A DNA stretch of 64,000 nucleotides, taken from positions 62,001 to 126,000 of the forward strand of contig QCIK01000003.1 of the NCBI GenBank assembly GCA_003216715.1. Direction: 5' to 3'. This document shows, in pieces, positions 32,414 through 43,068 of the stretch (within the stretch, counting starts at the first letter, position 1; every line of letters begins with the position of its first letter). The notes under the pieces were generated by a model. It searched no databases. It was not told where the DNA came from and saw nothing but the letters and a program-made list of their open reading frames with translations. This DNA is from Prochlorococcus sp. AG-402-L09. Lineage in GTDB: Bacteria; Cyanobacteriota; Cyanobacteriia; PCC-6307; Cyanobiaceae. The position numbers were made by a program, and so were the translations under genes.

Positions 32414-32839
32414 ATGGCAAAGAAAGTAGTAGCCCTGATCAAGTTGGCCTTACAGGCTGGCAAAGCTAACCCCGCTCCTCCAGTTGGTCCTGCGCTTGGT
32501 CAACACGGGGTCAACATAATGGCGTTTTGTAAGGAATACAATTCGCGAACCCAAGACAAAGCTGGCTTCGTTATTCCAGTAGAAATCTCAGTTTTCGAAG
32601 ATAGAAGTTTTACTTTCATAACAAAAACCCCTCCTGCTTCGGTTTTGATAACTAAAGCTGCCGGCATTGCAAAAGGGTCTGGAGAGTCAGCGAAAGGAAC
32701 TGCTGGTTCAATTAGTAAAAGTCAGCTTGAAGAAATTGCTAAAACAAAACTTCCAGATCTCAATTGCAGTAGCATTGAATCAGCGATGAAAGTTATAGAG
32801 GGGACTGCCAAAAATATGGGAGTTTCCATAAAGGACTAA
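32414..32839 (+). CDS. rplK: 50S ribosomal protein L11
   Basis: [28 protein letters not shown]. Confidence 0.98.
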   Translation: MAKKVVALIKLALQAGKANPAPPVGPALGQHGVNIMAFCKEYNSRTQDKAGFVIPVEISVFEDRSFTFITKTPPASVLITKAAGIAKGSGESAKGTAGSISKSQLEEIAKTKLPDLNCSSIESAMKVIEGTAKNMGVSIKD

Positions 32840-32872
32840 TTAAATCGTAAAATTATTAAACTTTCTCTTACC

Positions 32873-32902
32873 TGGGGGAGACCAAAAGTCGAATGCACCC
32901 CA
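32873..32902 (+). promoter_or_regulatory. Candidate structured RNA element upstream of rplA
   Basis: TGGGG...GAC-CAAAA-GTC...CCCCA nested inverted repeat in the rplK-rplA gap. Confidence 0.4.
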
Positions 32903-32910
32903 ACTAAATT

Positions 32911-33618
32911 ATGAAAAATTTTTCAAAAAGAATGACAACGTTACTTTCCAAAGTGGAAGAGCGTTCATATTCTCCAATTGAGGCGATCAAGCTAGTAAAG
33001 GAAAATGCAAATGCAAAATTCGATGAGACCATTGAAGCTCACATTAGACTTGGTATTGACCCAAAATATACTGATCAACAACTTAGAACGACAGTTGCCT
33101 TGCCTAATGGCACCGGTCAAAAAGTACGAATAGCGGTAGTTACACGCGGTGAAAAAGTTTCCGAAGCGACCAAAGCTGGTGCTGATCTGGCTGGAGAGGA
33201 AGATTTAGTTGATTCAATCAACAAAGGAGAAATGAACTTTGACCTTCTAATTTCAACTCCAGACATGATGCCTAAGGTAGCCAAGCTTGGAAGAGTGCTT
33301 GGGCCTAGAGGGCTTATGCCTAATCCAAAAGCAGGAACAGTTACTACCGATCTAGCCGGAGCTATTAAAGAATTTAAAGCAGGAAAACTTGAATTCAGAG
33401 CAGACAAAGCAGGAATTGTTCATGTTCGATTTGGTAAAGCAAGTTTTTCAGAAGAGGCACTCCTAGAAAATCTTAAAATTCTGCAGTCAACCATAGAGAA
33501 AAACAAACCAAGTGGAGCAAAGGGAAAATTCTGGAGAAGCTTCTTCATTACATCCACTATGGGACCCTCAGTGGAATTAGACATAAACGAATTACAAGAC
33601 TTGCAGAAAGAAAAATGA
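32911..33618 (+). CDS. rplA: 50S ribosomal protein L1
   Basis: [19 protein letters not shown]. Confidence 0.98.
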   Translation: MKNFSKRMTTLLSKVEERSYSPIEAIKLVKENANAKFDETIEAHIRLGIDPKYTDQQLRTTVALPNGTGQKVRIAVVTRGEKVSEATKAGADLAGEEDLVDSINKGEMNFDLLISTPDMMPKVAKLGRVLGPRGLMPNPKAGTVTTDLAGAIKEFKAGKLEFRADKAGIVHVRFGKASFSEEALLENLKILQSTIEKNKPSGAKGKFWRSFFITSTMGPSVELDINELQDLQKEK

Positions 33619-33640
33619 CCCATTTTGTTGTAAATTAGAC

Positions 33641-33840
33641 AAGTGGTATAACCACTTGGGCATGCGCCCAGCCAAAGACAGCAGGTATGAGGCTTTTTAA
33701 GCATTCATGTTTAAAAGCTTCGATAAAACCCGCCGAGGTATACGCAAGGTTTTTTCTTTTTGGATTGAATCGTTAGCGGCCTCGATTCCATAGTGGAATT
33801 TGGCCGTATGTCCCGTTCTTCCCCCGATTCGATCCAATTA
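33641..33840 (+). ncRNA. L10-type ribosomal protein leader (rplJ 5' UTR)
   Basis: CCAAAGACAGCAGG and CCCGCCGAGG resemble the bacterial L10 leader signature, plus hairpins AAGTGGT-ATA-ACCACTT and CGGCC-ATTCCA/TGGAAT-GGCCG; immediately upstream of rplJ. Boundaries approximate. Confidence 0.8.
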
Positions 33841-33842
33841 TT

Positions 33843-34370
33843 ATGGGCCGCACGCTGGAAAGCAAAAAACAGATCGTCGAAAAGTTAGGTGATCTACTAG
33901 ATACCTCCGAAATGGCTCTGGTTCTTGATTACAAGGGCTTGTCCACAAAAGAGATGTCTGACTTGCGCTCAAGGTTGCAAGAAAGCGATGGGATATGCAA
34001 GGTCACTAAAAATACCTTGATGCGTCAAGCCATAAAAGGAAAAGATTCCTGGACTGGTTTGGATTCATTGCTTACTGGAACTAACGCCTTTGTTTTAATC
34101 AAAGGAGATGTTGGGAGTGCTGTTAAAGCTGTACAAGCATTTCAAAAGGAAACTCAAAAATCTGAGACTAAGGGAGGGCTTTTTGAAGGCAAGCTCTTAT
34201 CTCAAGATGAAATCAAAGCGATTGCAAAACTTCCTAGCAAGGAAGTACTTATGGCTCAAATTGCTGGAGCAATGAATTCCATAACAAGTAAAATTGCTAT
34301 TGGTATTAATGAGGTTCCCTCTGGACTTGCAAGGTCTCTTAAACAACACTCTGAGAGCGGCGAGAGCTGA
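33843..34370 (+). CDS. rplJ: 50S ribosomal protein L10
   Basis: [19 protein letters not shown]...[21 protein letters not shown]. Confidence 0.97.
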   Translation: MGRTLESKKQIVEKLGDLLDTSEMALVLDYKGLSTKEMSDLRSRLQESDGICKVTKNTLMRQAIKGKDSWTGLDSLLTGTNAFVLIKGDVGSAVKAVQAFQKETQKSETKGGLFEGKLLSQDEIKAIAKLPSKEVLMAQIAGAMNSITSKIAIGINEVPSGLARSLKQHSESGES

Positions 34371-34424
34371 TCTTAATTTTTCAACAATTTGTTTTCTACT
34401 TTTACTTAGTTGCTGATTTAAACC

Positions 34425-34820
34425 ATGTCTGCAAAAACCGATGAAATCTTAGATTCATTAAAAAGCCTCTCTTTGCTTGAAGCTTCAGAGCTTGTTAAGC
34501 AAATTGAAGAAGCTTTTGGTGTGTCTGCTGCCGCATCTGCCGGCGTTGTCATGGCAGCTCCAGGAGCGGCTGCTGGTGGCGATAGTGGTGATGCTGCCGA
34601 GGAAAAAACTGAATTTGAGGTTGTTTTAGAAAGCTTTGACGCTTCATCTAAAATAAAAGTCCTTAAAGAAGTTCGTAATGCTACTGGCTTAGGCCTTGGC
34701 GAAGCAAAAGCCTTAGTTGAAGCTGCCCCAAAAACAATCAAAGAAGGAGCAACAAAAGAAGATGCTGAGGCTTTAAAGAAAGCTATTGAGGCTGTGGGTG
34801 GGAAAGTAACTTTAAAATAA
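34425..34820 (+). CDS. rplL: 50S ribosomal protein L7/L12
   Basis: [49 protein letters not shown]. Confidence 0.98.
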   Translation: MSAKTDEILDSLKSLSLLEASELVKQIEEAFGVSAAASAGVVMAAPGAAAGGDSGDAAEEKTEFEVVLESFDASSKIKVLKEVRNATGLGLGEAKALVEAAPKTIKEGATKEDAEALKKAIEAVGGKVTLK

Positions 34821-34862
34821 ATAATTTTTCGTTACTGGAAAAACACTTGTTTTCTGCTTATA

Positions 34863-34890
34863 TAAAACCGGTCTATTAAGGCCGGTTTTA
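34863..34890 (+). terminator. Hairpin/terminator between rplL and rnhA
   Basis: TAAAACCGG - 10 nt - CCGGTTTTA ending 2 nt before the rnhA ATG. Confidence 0.55.
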
Positions 34891-34892
34891 TT

Positions 34893-35378
34893 ATGTCTAA
34901 AGAAGAAAAATTTGCTATTGCAGCTGCAACCGATGGTGCATGTAGTGGCAATCCTGGTCCAGGTGGCTGGGGAGCATTAATTAGATTCCAAGATGGAAGC
35001 GAAGTTGAATTCGGTGGTTATAACCCCGAGACAACAAATAATCGTATGGAATTACAGGCTGCATTATTTGTTTTGGAGAAATTAAAAACAATAAAATTCC
35101 ACCCCTCATTAACCATTAAAACTGATAGTAAATATTTAATTGATGGAATGGAAAAATGGATGCCAAATTGGAAAAAGAAAGGATGGAAAACCTCATCGGG
35201 CAAACCAGTTCTCAATCAAGATTTATGGAAAGCTCTTGATCACTCTGAGCTCCCAAAAATTAAATTCCAATATGTCAAGGGTCATAGTGGAGAAAAGGAT
35301 AATGATAGAGTCGATGCCATAGCTGTAGCTTTTTCTAAAGGTCGAAAAATACAACTAAAAGATTTTGTCAAAACATAA
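34893..35378 (+). CDS. rnhA: Ribonuclease HI
   Basis: [48 protein letters not shown]. Confidence 0.96.
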   Translation: MSKEEKFAIAAATDGACSGNPGPGGWGALIRFQDGSEVEFGGYNPETTNNRMELQAALFVLEKLKTIKFHPSLTIKTDSKYLIDGMEKWMPNWKKKGWKTSSGKPVLNQDLWKALDHSELPKIKFQYVKGHSGEKDNDRVDAIAVAFSKGRKIQLKDFVKT

Positions 35379-36522
35379 AAAAAACGATTTATATAATCTT
35401 CTTCTTGGCCAGCTTTTGTCTCAAGACGAGGGTATTGATGCAGAATTACTTTCTAATTCAGCTCTTACCGCAATTAAATTTGCATCATTAAATAGAAATT
35501 TTCCAATTATTTCTAATATTCTCTCAACAGCATCAAGTGATTTTCAAAGAAACAATACAAGGTTAAATCAAACTATTTTTGGCTCTCAATTTAAAAACCC
35601 TTTAGGACTTGCTGCTGGATTTGATAAGAATGGAGTAGGAGCAGGTCTTTGGAGTTATTTTGGATTTGGTTTCGCCGAATTAGGAACTATTACTTGGCAT
35701 GCCCAAAAAGGTAATACAAAACCCAGACTTTTTAGAATTGCGAAAGAGAAAGCAGCCCTGAATCGAATGGGCTTCAATAACGAAGGAGCCAAGAAATTTT
35801 CAAAAACTATAGAAAAACAAAAACTTCCTCCTCCAAGGCATCGGCCATGTGTCCTAGGAATAAATTTAGGCAAATCAAAGATCACACCTCTCGATGAAGC
35901 CCATAAAGACTATGCTTTATCTCTAAGACTATTGGCCCATTTATCTGACTATGCGGTAATCAACGTTAGTTCACCCAATACTCCTGGCCTTCGTTCATTA
36001 CAAGAAACAAAACAAATAAAAAAATTAATAAGAACGCTCAAAGATTTATCCAATTGTCCTCCTTTGCTTGTAAAAATTGCTCCAGATCTTTCAAATGAAG
36101 AAATTGATGAAATTGCTAGAGTTTCAATAGAAAATGGTATCGATGGAATTATTGCCATCAATACCAGCTTAAATCGATTTAATCTAAAAAACCTAAAAAT
36201 TCAAACTGGAAATACACTAGAGCAAGAAAATGGAGGTTTAAGTGGACTACCTCTACAAGAAAGAGGTCTGGAAGTTATGAGAAGACTAAGAAGTAACACG
36301 AAAAATGATTTACCTTTAATTGGAGTAGGTGGAATTTGTTCAGCGAGATCAGCTTGGGAAAGGATTGCAGCGGGGGCTTCTCTGATTCAAATTTATACTG
36401 GTTGGATATTTGAAGGACCTTCATTAGTTCCTAATATTTTGGATGGATTAACCCTACAAATGGAGAAACATGGATTCCGCAATATTAAAGAGGCCGTAGG
36501 TTCCGAAGAACCATGGAAATAA
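35365..36522 (+). CDS. pyrD: Dihydroorotate dehydrogenase (quinone-type); start near rnhA stop uncertain
   Basis: [36 protein letters not shown]. Confidence 0.95.
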   Translation: MSKHKKNDLYNLLLGQLLSQDEGIDAELLSNSALTAIKFASLNRNFPIISNILSTASSDFQRNNTRLNQTIFGSQFKNPLGLAAGFDKNGVGAGLWSYFGFGFAELGTITWHAQKGNTKPRLFRIAKEKAALNRMGFNNEGAKKFSKTIEKQKLPPPRHRPCVLGINLGKSKITPLDEAHKDYALSLRLLAHLSDYAVINVSSPNTPGLRSLQETKQIKKLIRTLKDLSNCPPLLVKIAPDLSNEEIDEIARVSIENGIDGIIAINTSLNRFNLKNLKIQTGNTLEQENGGLSGLPLQERGLEVMRRLRSNTKNDLPLIGVGGICSARSAWERIAAGASLIQIYTGWIFEGPSLVPNILDGLTLQMEKHGFRNIKEAVGSEEPWK

Positions 36523-36590
36523 AAACACAAATGATTTTAATAAATAATTATGATGCTGTTTAAACAGAGTACAAAATTATCTCAAATATA

Positions 36591-37673
36591 ATGAAAATAG
36601 ATTTTGATATTCATGGAGGTAATATTGAAAAAGAAGCAAGAATATTAGGACTATCGACAGCTAAAATAATCGATGCAAGTGCATCAATAGTCCCCTTTAA
36701 ATTACCTAAAAAGTTAAATAATTATCTCATTAATAGTATCAAAACTGGATCTATAAAATCTTATCCTGATAGAAGTTATTTTGAAGTCAAAAATTCTATT
36801 GCGAAATGGCATAATATTGACCCTTCAATGATTTTACCTGGTAATGGAGCTTCAGAATTGTTTACTTGGGCAGGAAGAGATGCAAGTTTAAATGGCGTAA
36901 GTTCTTTACCCTCTCCTGGTTTTGGAGACTATCAAAGAGCTTTAAAATGCTGGAATGCTTCTTATATACATAATCCTATTCCTTTATCTTGGACTAATAG
37001 TAATCCTCAGTCATTTCCCATTAAACCAAAAACCGATGTCTTATGGATTACGAATCCACACAATCCAACTGGGCAATTATGGAGTCGTTCATCAATAGAA
37101 AAATTATTAACTAATTATAAACTCGTAATTTGCGATGAAGCATTTATTTCTCTTACACCAGGGGGTGAAAATCAATCAATAATAAATTTAACTAAAAGCC
37201 ATAAAAACCTTATAGTTATAAGAAGTTTAACTAAGTTTCTAGGTATTGCTGGATTAAGGGTTGGATACGCCATAACGAACTCAGATAGATTATTAAAATG
37301 GAAAGAGATAAGAGATCCATGGCCAGTAAATACGCTAGCAATAAATGCAACTAATATGATCATGAAAGATTCTAAAATGCATAAAAAAAGATTAAATAAA
37401 ATTCATAAGTGGATAGAAGAAGAAGGGAAATGGTTACATAAAAGTTTGTCAGAATTTTCTACTATTAAGCCTCTACCCTCGACTACGAATTTTCAATTAA
37501 TTAAAAGTGATAGTTCTATATTAAATCTTATTGAGAATTTAAAAAAAAGAGGAATTTTATTAAGAGACTGTAGATCATTTATAAACCTAGATAAAAATTG
37601 GATTAGAATAAGTCTCCAAAAACGAAAACAAAATCTTCAAATTATTAATACTTTAAAAGATTACATTAACTAA
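36591..37673 (+). CDS. Aminotransferase-like PLP enzyme, probable threonine-phosphate decarboxylase (CobD/CobC type)
   Basis: N-terminal HGGNIEKEARILG and DASASIVPF resemble CobC/CobD; PLP aminotransferase fold I motifs. Confidence 0.72.
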   Translation: MKIDFDIHGGNIEKEARILGLSTAKIIDASASIVPFKLPKKLNNYLINSIKTGSIKSYPDRSYFEVKNSIAKWHNIDPSMILPGNGASELFTWAGRDASLNGVSSLPSPGFGDYQRALKCWNASYIHNPIPLSWTNSNPQSFPIKPKTDVLWITNPHNPTGQLWSRSSIEKLLTNYKLVICDEAFISLTPGGENQSIINLTKSHKNLIVIRSLTKFLGIAGLRVGYAITNSDRLLKWKEIRDPWPVNTLAINATNMIMKDSKMHKKRLNKIHKWIEEEGKWLHKSLSEFSTIKPLPSTTNFQLIKSDSSILNLIENLKKRGILLRDCRSFINLDKNWIRISLQKRKQNLQIINTLKDYIN

Positions 37674-38724
37674 TTGACTTTATAATCTCAAATATCTTAT
37701 TTTCAGAATTGATGAAATCATAATTATTCATATTTGATTTCATTTCATTGAGAGAATTAGAATCTATCAAATTAGATATAGCGTTTTTTAAAATATCTTT
37801 TTCTGGATCATGTTGATTAACTATTACAGCCCCTCCATATCTAGCCATATAAGCAGCATTTAGTTCTTGATGTTGATCGGCAGAAGCTGGAAAAGGTATT
37901 AAGATTGAAGGGGTCTTGGTTACCATTAATTCACAAATTGCACCAGATCCTGCTCTACTTATTGCAAGATCAGCATTTCGCAGCAAGGCCGATATTTCAT
38001 TACTGAATTGTCTTACAACCAAATTATCGTGAGTATCAACTTTATCTAATTTTTTATAGAAACAATCGTTTTTACCGGTCAGATGAATAACTCTACAACC
38101 TTTATCAAGCAACCAAGGCAAGATATTCCTCACCATCTTATTCATTTTTATTGCTCCTTGACTACCTCCCATAACTACAATCAATGCCCCTTCTCCAAGC
38201 GGCACCCAAGAGGGAAGAGACTGATCTGAAAAAAATTCTGACCTTACAGGTGTTCCAGTAAAACTTGTTTTACACCCTGGCAAATACGCAGATGCTGATG
38301 GGATTCCCAATGCAACATGGTCACAAAATCTACCCAATAACCTAGTTACTTTTCCTGGAATAGCATTAGATTCATGCAACAGAATAGGGATGCCAGTCAG
38401 TTTTGCACCGAGAATACTAGGCGCAGATATATACCCACCAGTAGTAAAAACAACGTTAATTTTTTTTTGACGTAATAGAAAAGAGACCCGAAAAGAAGCA
38501 ATGAGTAATTTACATAAATCAAACATTTTTCTAAAAATATTTCCTTGTAAACCTCCGACTTTTAGCTTTATTAAATTGTATTTTTTGGGAACCAGTTCAA
38601 TCTCTAGTCTATTTGGCACACCTAACCACTCAATTTCCCAAGAATTTGAAAGTGAATCAGCAAAAGACAATGCAGGATAAATATGCCCACCCGTTCCGCT
38701 TGCAGCAATTAAAAGGCGAGGCAT
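37666..38724 (-). CDS. murG: UDP-GlcNAc:undecaprenyl-PP-MurNAc-pentapeptide GlcNAc transferase
   Basis: LLIAASGTGGHIYPALSFA, TTGGYISAPSILGAKLTGIPILLHESNAIPGKVTRLLGRF. Confidence 0.95.
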   Translation of the reverse strand: MPRLLIAASGTGGHIYPALSFADSLSNSWEIEWLGVPNRLEIELVPKKYNLIKLKVGGLQGNIFRKMFDLCKLLIASFRVSFLLRQKKINVVFTTGGYISAPSILGAKLTGIPILLHESNAIPGKVTRLLGRFCDHVALGIPSASAYLPGCKTSFTGTPVRSEFFSDQSLPSWVPLGEGALIVVMGGSQGAIKMNKMVRNILPWLLDKGCRVIHLTGKNDCFYKKLDKVDTHDNLVVRQFSNEISALLRNADLAISRAGSGAICELMVTKTPSILIPFPASADQHQELNAAYMARYGGAVIVNQHDPEKDILKNAISNLIDSNSLNEMKSNMNNYDFINSENKIFEIIKSIS

Positions 38725-38779
38725 AAATTAAGTAACCTTATTCTTGGAGGCTAAGTTATATTAAGTAAAAAAGGTAGGC

Positions 38780-39499
38780 GTGCGACATTCACTGATAGCG
38801 AAATCAATAATTTTCTTATTGCTATCTCCCCTAATGATCAACTCTGCTTTAAGTAAAAATATAGATCATCAGTTTTTAATTAATCGATTGGAGGGGCTCC
38901 TTAACCAGAGAAAGGATAATTCGCTGAAAGAGCTATTTCTACAACAATCATTCAATCAATTTAATAAACAGTATTTAGCCTTTCTAAACAAATATAAAGA
39001 TGCTAAATGGTCAATTCAACCAATAAGAAATATTCAAAATAAATCATTGCTAGATATAAAAATCATATCAAAAAGAGAAATTGATAATCAAATTTACAAC
39101 CTATATACCAAACAGATTGTTGAGGTAGAGACTTACAAAAATAAAATCAAAGGATATGAAGTGATTGATGAAGAATCAATTCTGAATAGCAAAGAGTCAC
39201 CTCTTATTATAAAAATTGTATCTCCAAATAAAGTTCTTACTGGTGAAAAATATGAAATGAATTTAATTATTGAAAATCCATTAGACAATTATTTAACTGC
39301 TAGTGGAATGATCGTACTTAAAAACGAAGATAATAATAAAATATCAAATCATATCTTTGGGATTAAGCCGAATCAATCAGGTGGTTTATTTAAATTTATT
39401 CAAGCACCCTTAAAACCTGGTTATCAAAATATTTCAGCAATCATTACTCATCCTAAAGGGATTTATGTAATTACAAAGAAAATAAAAGTAGCTTTATAA
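38780..39499 (+). CDS. Hypothetical exported protein
   Basis: N-terminal signal-like hydrophobic segment (SIIFLLLSPLMINSALS); GTG start. Confidence 0.65.
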   Translation: MRHSLIAKSIIFLLLSPLMINSALSKNIDHQFLINRLEGLLNQRKDNSLKELFLQQSFNQFNKQYLAFLNKYKDAKWSIQPIRNIQNKSLLDIKIISKREIDNQIYNLYTKQIVEVETYKNKIKGYEVIDEESILNSKESPLIIKIVSPNKVLTGEKYEMNLIIENPLDNYLTASGMIVLKNEDNNKISNHIFGIKPNQSGGLFKFIQAPLKPGYQNISAIITHPKGIYVITKKIKVAL

Positions 39500-39511
39500 A
39501 AAACTACTTTT
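39484..39511 (+). terminator. Probable terminator overlapping stop of the 38780 CDS
   Basis: AAAAGTAG - loop - CTACTTTT followed by T-rich sequence. Confidence 0.55.
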
Positions 39512-39539
39512 TATTAATCATAAAATTAGATTGAAATTA

Positions 39540-40745
39540 TTAAGCATCATCTAAAGCCAAAACTCCAGGAAGAACTTTCCCTTCCAAAAGTTCAAGGCTA
39601 GCGCCACCCCCAGTCGAGATATGAGACATGTTTTTTGCTAAGCCTGCTTTCTCAACTGCTGCCACTGAATCTCCACCCCCAATAATTGTGCAGCATCCTT
39701 TAGCACTTAATTCAGCCAAAGTATTTGCTATCGCATTTGTTCCATTTGCAAATTTCTCAAATTCAAAGACACCCATCGGTCCATTCCAAATAACAGTTTT
39801 GCAATCTTTCAGAGCATCCTGAAAAAGTTCAACTGATTCTGAACCAATATCCAATCCCATCCAACCCTCGCTAATAGCATCTACTTTTGAAGATTTACTA
39901 TTTGCATTAGGAGAAAAGTTATCGGCCAACACAACATCACTTGGCAAAAGAAACTCAACTCCTTTATCTTTCGCTTTCTTCTCCAAAGCACTTGCTAATT
40001 CAAGCTTATCTTCCTCGACGAGGCTATTACCAACAGATAATCCTCTAGCTTTGTAGAAAGTAAATATCATCCCTCCACCAACAATTATCTTGTCGCATTT
40101 ATCAATCAAAGACTCCAAAACACCTATCTTACTACTTACTTTTGAACCGCCAACTATTGCTGCCAAGGGTCTTTTAGGTTGATCTACAGCTCCTTGAAGG
40201 TACTTAAGTTCTTTTTCCATTAAATAGCCAGCGACACAAGGACTTAAGAACTTTGTAACCCCCTCAGTTGAGGCATGAGCGCGGTGGGCAGCTCCAAAAG
40301 CATCGTTAACATAGACTTCTGCCAAAGAAGCTAATTCCTTTGCAAATTCTGTATCGTTTTTTTCTTCACCAGCAATAAATCTAACATTTTCCAAAAGGAC
40401 AACATCGCCATTGGACATGGCATCTACTTTTGACTTGGCTTCAGCTCCTACACAACTTTCAGTTTTTACAACTGTTTTACCAAGCAATTCACTGAGCCTT
40501 TGAGCAACAGCAGTCAAACGCATTGTTTCATTAACCTCTCCTTTTGGCCTACCAAAATGAGCAGAAAGAACAACTTTTGCACTCTTATCAATAAGGTCAT
40601 GAATAGTTGGTAAAGCAGCACGAATTCTTGTGTCATCAGTTATTTGCCCCTCATCTCCTAATGGGACATTAAAATCAACTCTAACTAAAACACGTTTGCC
40701 GCATAAGTCTTCAGCGCCGAGACTTGACAGGGAACGCTTAGACAT
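39540..40745 (-). CDS. pgk: Phosphoglycerate kinase
   Basis: [42 protein letters not shown]. Confidence 0.98.
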   Translation of the reverse strand: MSKRSLSSLGAEDLCGKRVLVRVDFNVPLGDEGQITDDTRIRAALPTIHDLIDKSAKVVLSAHFGRPKGEVNETMRLTAVAQRLSELLGKTVVKTESCVGAEAKSKVDAMSNGDVVLLENVRFIAGEEKNDTEFAKELASLAEVYVNDAFGAAHRAHASTEGVTKFLSPCVAGYLMEKELKYLQGAVDQPKRPLAAIVGGSKVSSKIGVLESLIDKCDKIIVGGGMIFTFYKARGLSVGNSLVEEDKLELASALEKKAKDKGVEFLLPSDVVLADNFSPNANSKSSKVDAISEGWMGLDIGSESVELFQDALKDCKTVIWNGPMGVFEFEKFANGTNAIANTLAELSAKGCCTIIGGGDSVAAVEKAGLAKNMSHISTGGGASLELLEGKVLPGVLALDDA

Positions 40746-40917
40746 AATGTATAGGATTCAGAAAGGAAACTGAGTGACCATAGCTCTTGGAAGGCACTAA
40801 TTGGGTAATTACTAAGACATAGAAAAAATCTACCTAAACCTTTGAGAAACTAAAAACAGCTTTTTAGATATAAAAAGTCTATAGTTAAAATAATTAATTA
40901 CCCCTCAAATGCCTGCG

Positions 40918-40989
40918 ATTCCTATAAAAAATAAGCTTATAGTGTAAGGCTAAAAATCTAAATTTTTTTAAACCTACACTACGAGGAAT
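40918..40989. other. Candidate structured RNA/terminator-like element in intergenic gap
   Basis: Nested pairings ATTCCT/AGGAAT, TAGTGTA(A)GG/CCTACACTA and TAAAAA/TTTTTA, followed by a T run. Confidence 0.4.
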
Positions 40990-41224
40990 ATTTTTTCAGT
41001 GCAAAGTATTAAATATTGTAATTCTATCAATCTAAATTGATCAAAAAAATTTAACTCCAATCAGGATATTCTGAATAATTCAATTATTATTATCAACTAA
41101 TTTAATCTTTTCAGATGATAAGTTGAACTTAGAATTTTTAAAACTACACTCCCAAAATAAATCAAAAATCAACTTTTACAATTTTTAAATTAATCAATTT
41201 CAACCAACTTCTTTTTAAAATTCC

Positions 41225-42088
41225 GTGAACAAGCAGCTTATACAATGGTATCCAGGACATATTGCTAAAGCAGAAAAACAATTAAAGGAGCATCTGAATA
41301 AAGTTGATCTAGTTTTTGAAGTGCGAGACGCAAGGATACCCCTCGCCACTTCTCATCCATATCTTCAAAAATGGTTAAAGGGAAAGAAGCAAATATTAGT
41401 TATTAATAGAAAAGACATGATCAATGCCGATGCCCATAAAGCTTGGGATAAAAAATTACGGTCAGAAGGAAAAATCCCATGGTGGTGTGATGCAAAAGCT
41501 GGAACAGGCGTTCTCCAAATTAAACAAGCCGCTATTCGTGCTGGGCAAGAGTTAAATCAAAGACGTCTCGACCGAGGGATGAAAAATCGTGCAATTAGAG
41601 TTTTAACTCTTGGTTTCCCAAATGTCGGAAAATCTGCTCTCATCAACAGACTAGTTAAAAAGAAGGTTGTATCTAGCTCAAGAAAACCTGGGGTCACAAG
41701 AAGTTTGAGATGGGTAAGATTGGGACAAGATCTGGATCTATTGGATGCTCCTGGAGTTCTGCCGCCTAGATTTGAAGATCAAAATGCCGCATTAAAATTA
41801 GCTATATGTGATGATATTGGTCAAGCCGCATACGATACTGAACAAGTAGCCATTAACTTTATGAAACTACTTGAGACATTAGAAAAAAACCAAGAAGCGG
41901 GAATCAATTCAATGTGTCTACAAAATAGATATGGAATATTTGTCAATCAGACCATTAAAGACAAAACTTTATGGCTACTTTCAGCAGCAGAACGTCACAC
42001 TTCTGGAGATACTCGAAGAATGTCCCAAAGATTACTTGATGATTTTCGCAAAAATTTGTTGGGCAATATCTCTCTTGAACTCCCATAA
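41225..42088 (+). CDS. ylqF: Ribosome biogenesis GTPase YlqF/RbgA
   Basis: QWYPGHIAKAEKQL, circularly permuted GTPase NRKD...GFPNVGKSALINRL. Confidence 0.94.
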   Translation: MNKQLIQWYPGHIAKAEKQLKEHLNKVDLVFEVRDARIPLATSHPYLQKWLKGKKQILVINRKDMINADAHKAWDKKLRSEGKIPWWCDAKAGTGVLQIKQAAIRAGQELNQRRLDRGMKNRAIRVLTLGFPNVGKSALINRLVKKKVVSSSRKPGVTRSLRWVRLGQDLDLLDAPGVLPPRFEDQNAALKLAICDDIGQAAYDTEQVAINFMKLLETLEKNQEAGINSMCLQNRYGIFVNQTIKDKTLWLLSAAERHTSGDTRRMSQRLLDDFRKNLLGNISLELP

Positions 42089-43068
42089 TGAATACAGAAA
42101 TCAAACATGGGTTTGGGCAGGGCCCAGGAGAATTATTTGAGGGTAAATATAAGAAACCTTTGCCTATGCGGCTTGATAGATGGCTGGTAAGTCAACGAGC
42201 CGAACAAAGTAGGGCTCATATTCAGAAATTCATTGAAGCGGGGTTTGCAAGAGTGAACGGTAAAACTGGAAAAGCGAAAACTCCCGTTAGGCCAGGTGAC
42301 GTAATTCAACTTTGGGTTCCACCACCTGAGCCTCTTCCTTACTTAAAACCAGAAGAAATTGATTTAGATATTTTATATGAAGATAATCATTTAATAGTCA
42401 TTAATAAAACAGCAGGGATAGCAGTTCATCCTGCACCAGGGAATAAATCAGGGACTTTAGTCAATGGATTAATCAATCATTGTCCAGACTTACCAGGTAT
42501 CGGTGGTAAATTAAGGCCTGGAATAGTTCATCGCTTAGATAAAGACACAACTGGATGCATAGTCGTCGCGAAGACTCAAGAAGCCTTAGTTAAACTACAA
42601 ATTCAAATACAAAAAAGAGTAGCCTCAAGAAACTATATTGCTGTTGTCCATGGAGCTGTTAAAGACAATGAAGGTATGATTGTCGGATGTATTGGTCGAC
42701 ATCCAAAAGATAGAAAAAAATATGCTGTGGTTGATGAAGAATCTGGTAGATATGCTTGTACACATTGGAAATTAATTGAAAATCTAGGAAATTTTTCTCT
42801 TCTAAAATTCAAACTTGATACAGGTAGAACGCATCAAATTCGTGTTCATAGTGCACACATGGGTCATCCTATTATTGGAGACCAAACTTACAGTAGATGT
42901 AAAAAATTGCCTATTAAACTGGGTGGCCAAGCTTTACATGCAGTTGAGTTGGGTTTAATACACCCAATAACATTAGAAAAAATGCAATTCATAGCTCCAT
43001 TACCTGAAGATTTTGATCGACTTTTAAGAGTATTACAATTTAAAAATAATATTATTTCGGAAGTTTAG
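42088..43068 (+). CDS. RluA-family 23S rRNA pseudouridine synthase (RluD-like)
   Basis: S4 domain, RPGIVHRLDKDTTGCIVVAKT active-site motif. Confidence 0.94.
   Translation: MNTEIKHGFGQGPGELFEGKYKKPLPMRLDRWLVSQRAEQSRAHIQKFIEAGFARVNGKTGKAKTPVRPGDVIQLWVPPPEPLPYLKPEEIDLDILYEDNHLIVINKTAGIAVHPAPGNKSGTLVNGLINHCPDLPGIGGKLRPGIVHRLDKDTTGCIVVAKTQEALVKLQIQIQKRVASRNYIAVVHGAVKDNEGMIVGCIGRHPKDRKKYAVVDEESGRYACTHWKLIENLGNFSLLKFKLDTGRTHQIRVHSAHMGHPIIGDQTYSRCKKLPIKLGGQALHAVELGLIHPITLEKMQFIAPLPEDFDRLLRVLQFKNNIISEV

Noticed and set aside
34418-34741. 107-aa minus-strand ORF
   Set aside because: Antisense of rplL; Ala/Ser-rich shadow of the L7/L12 sequence.
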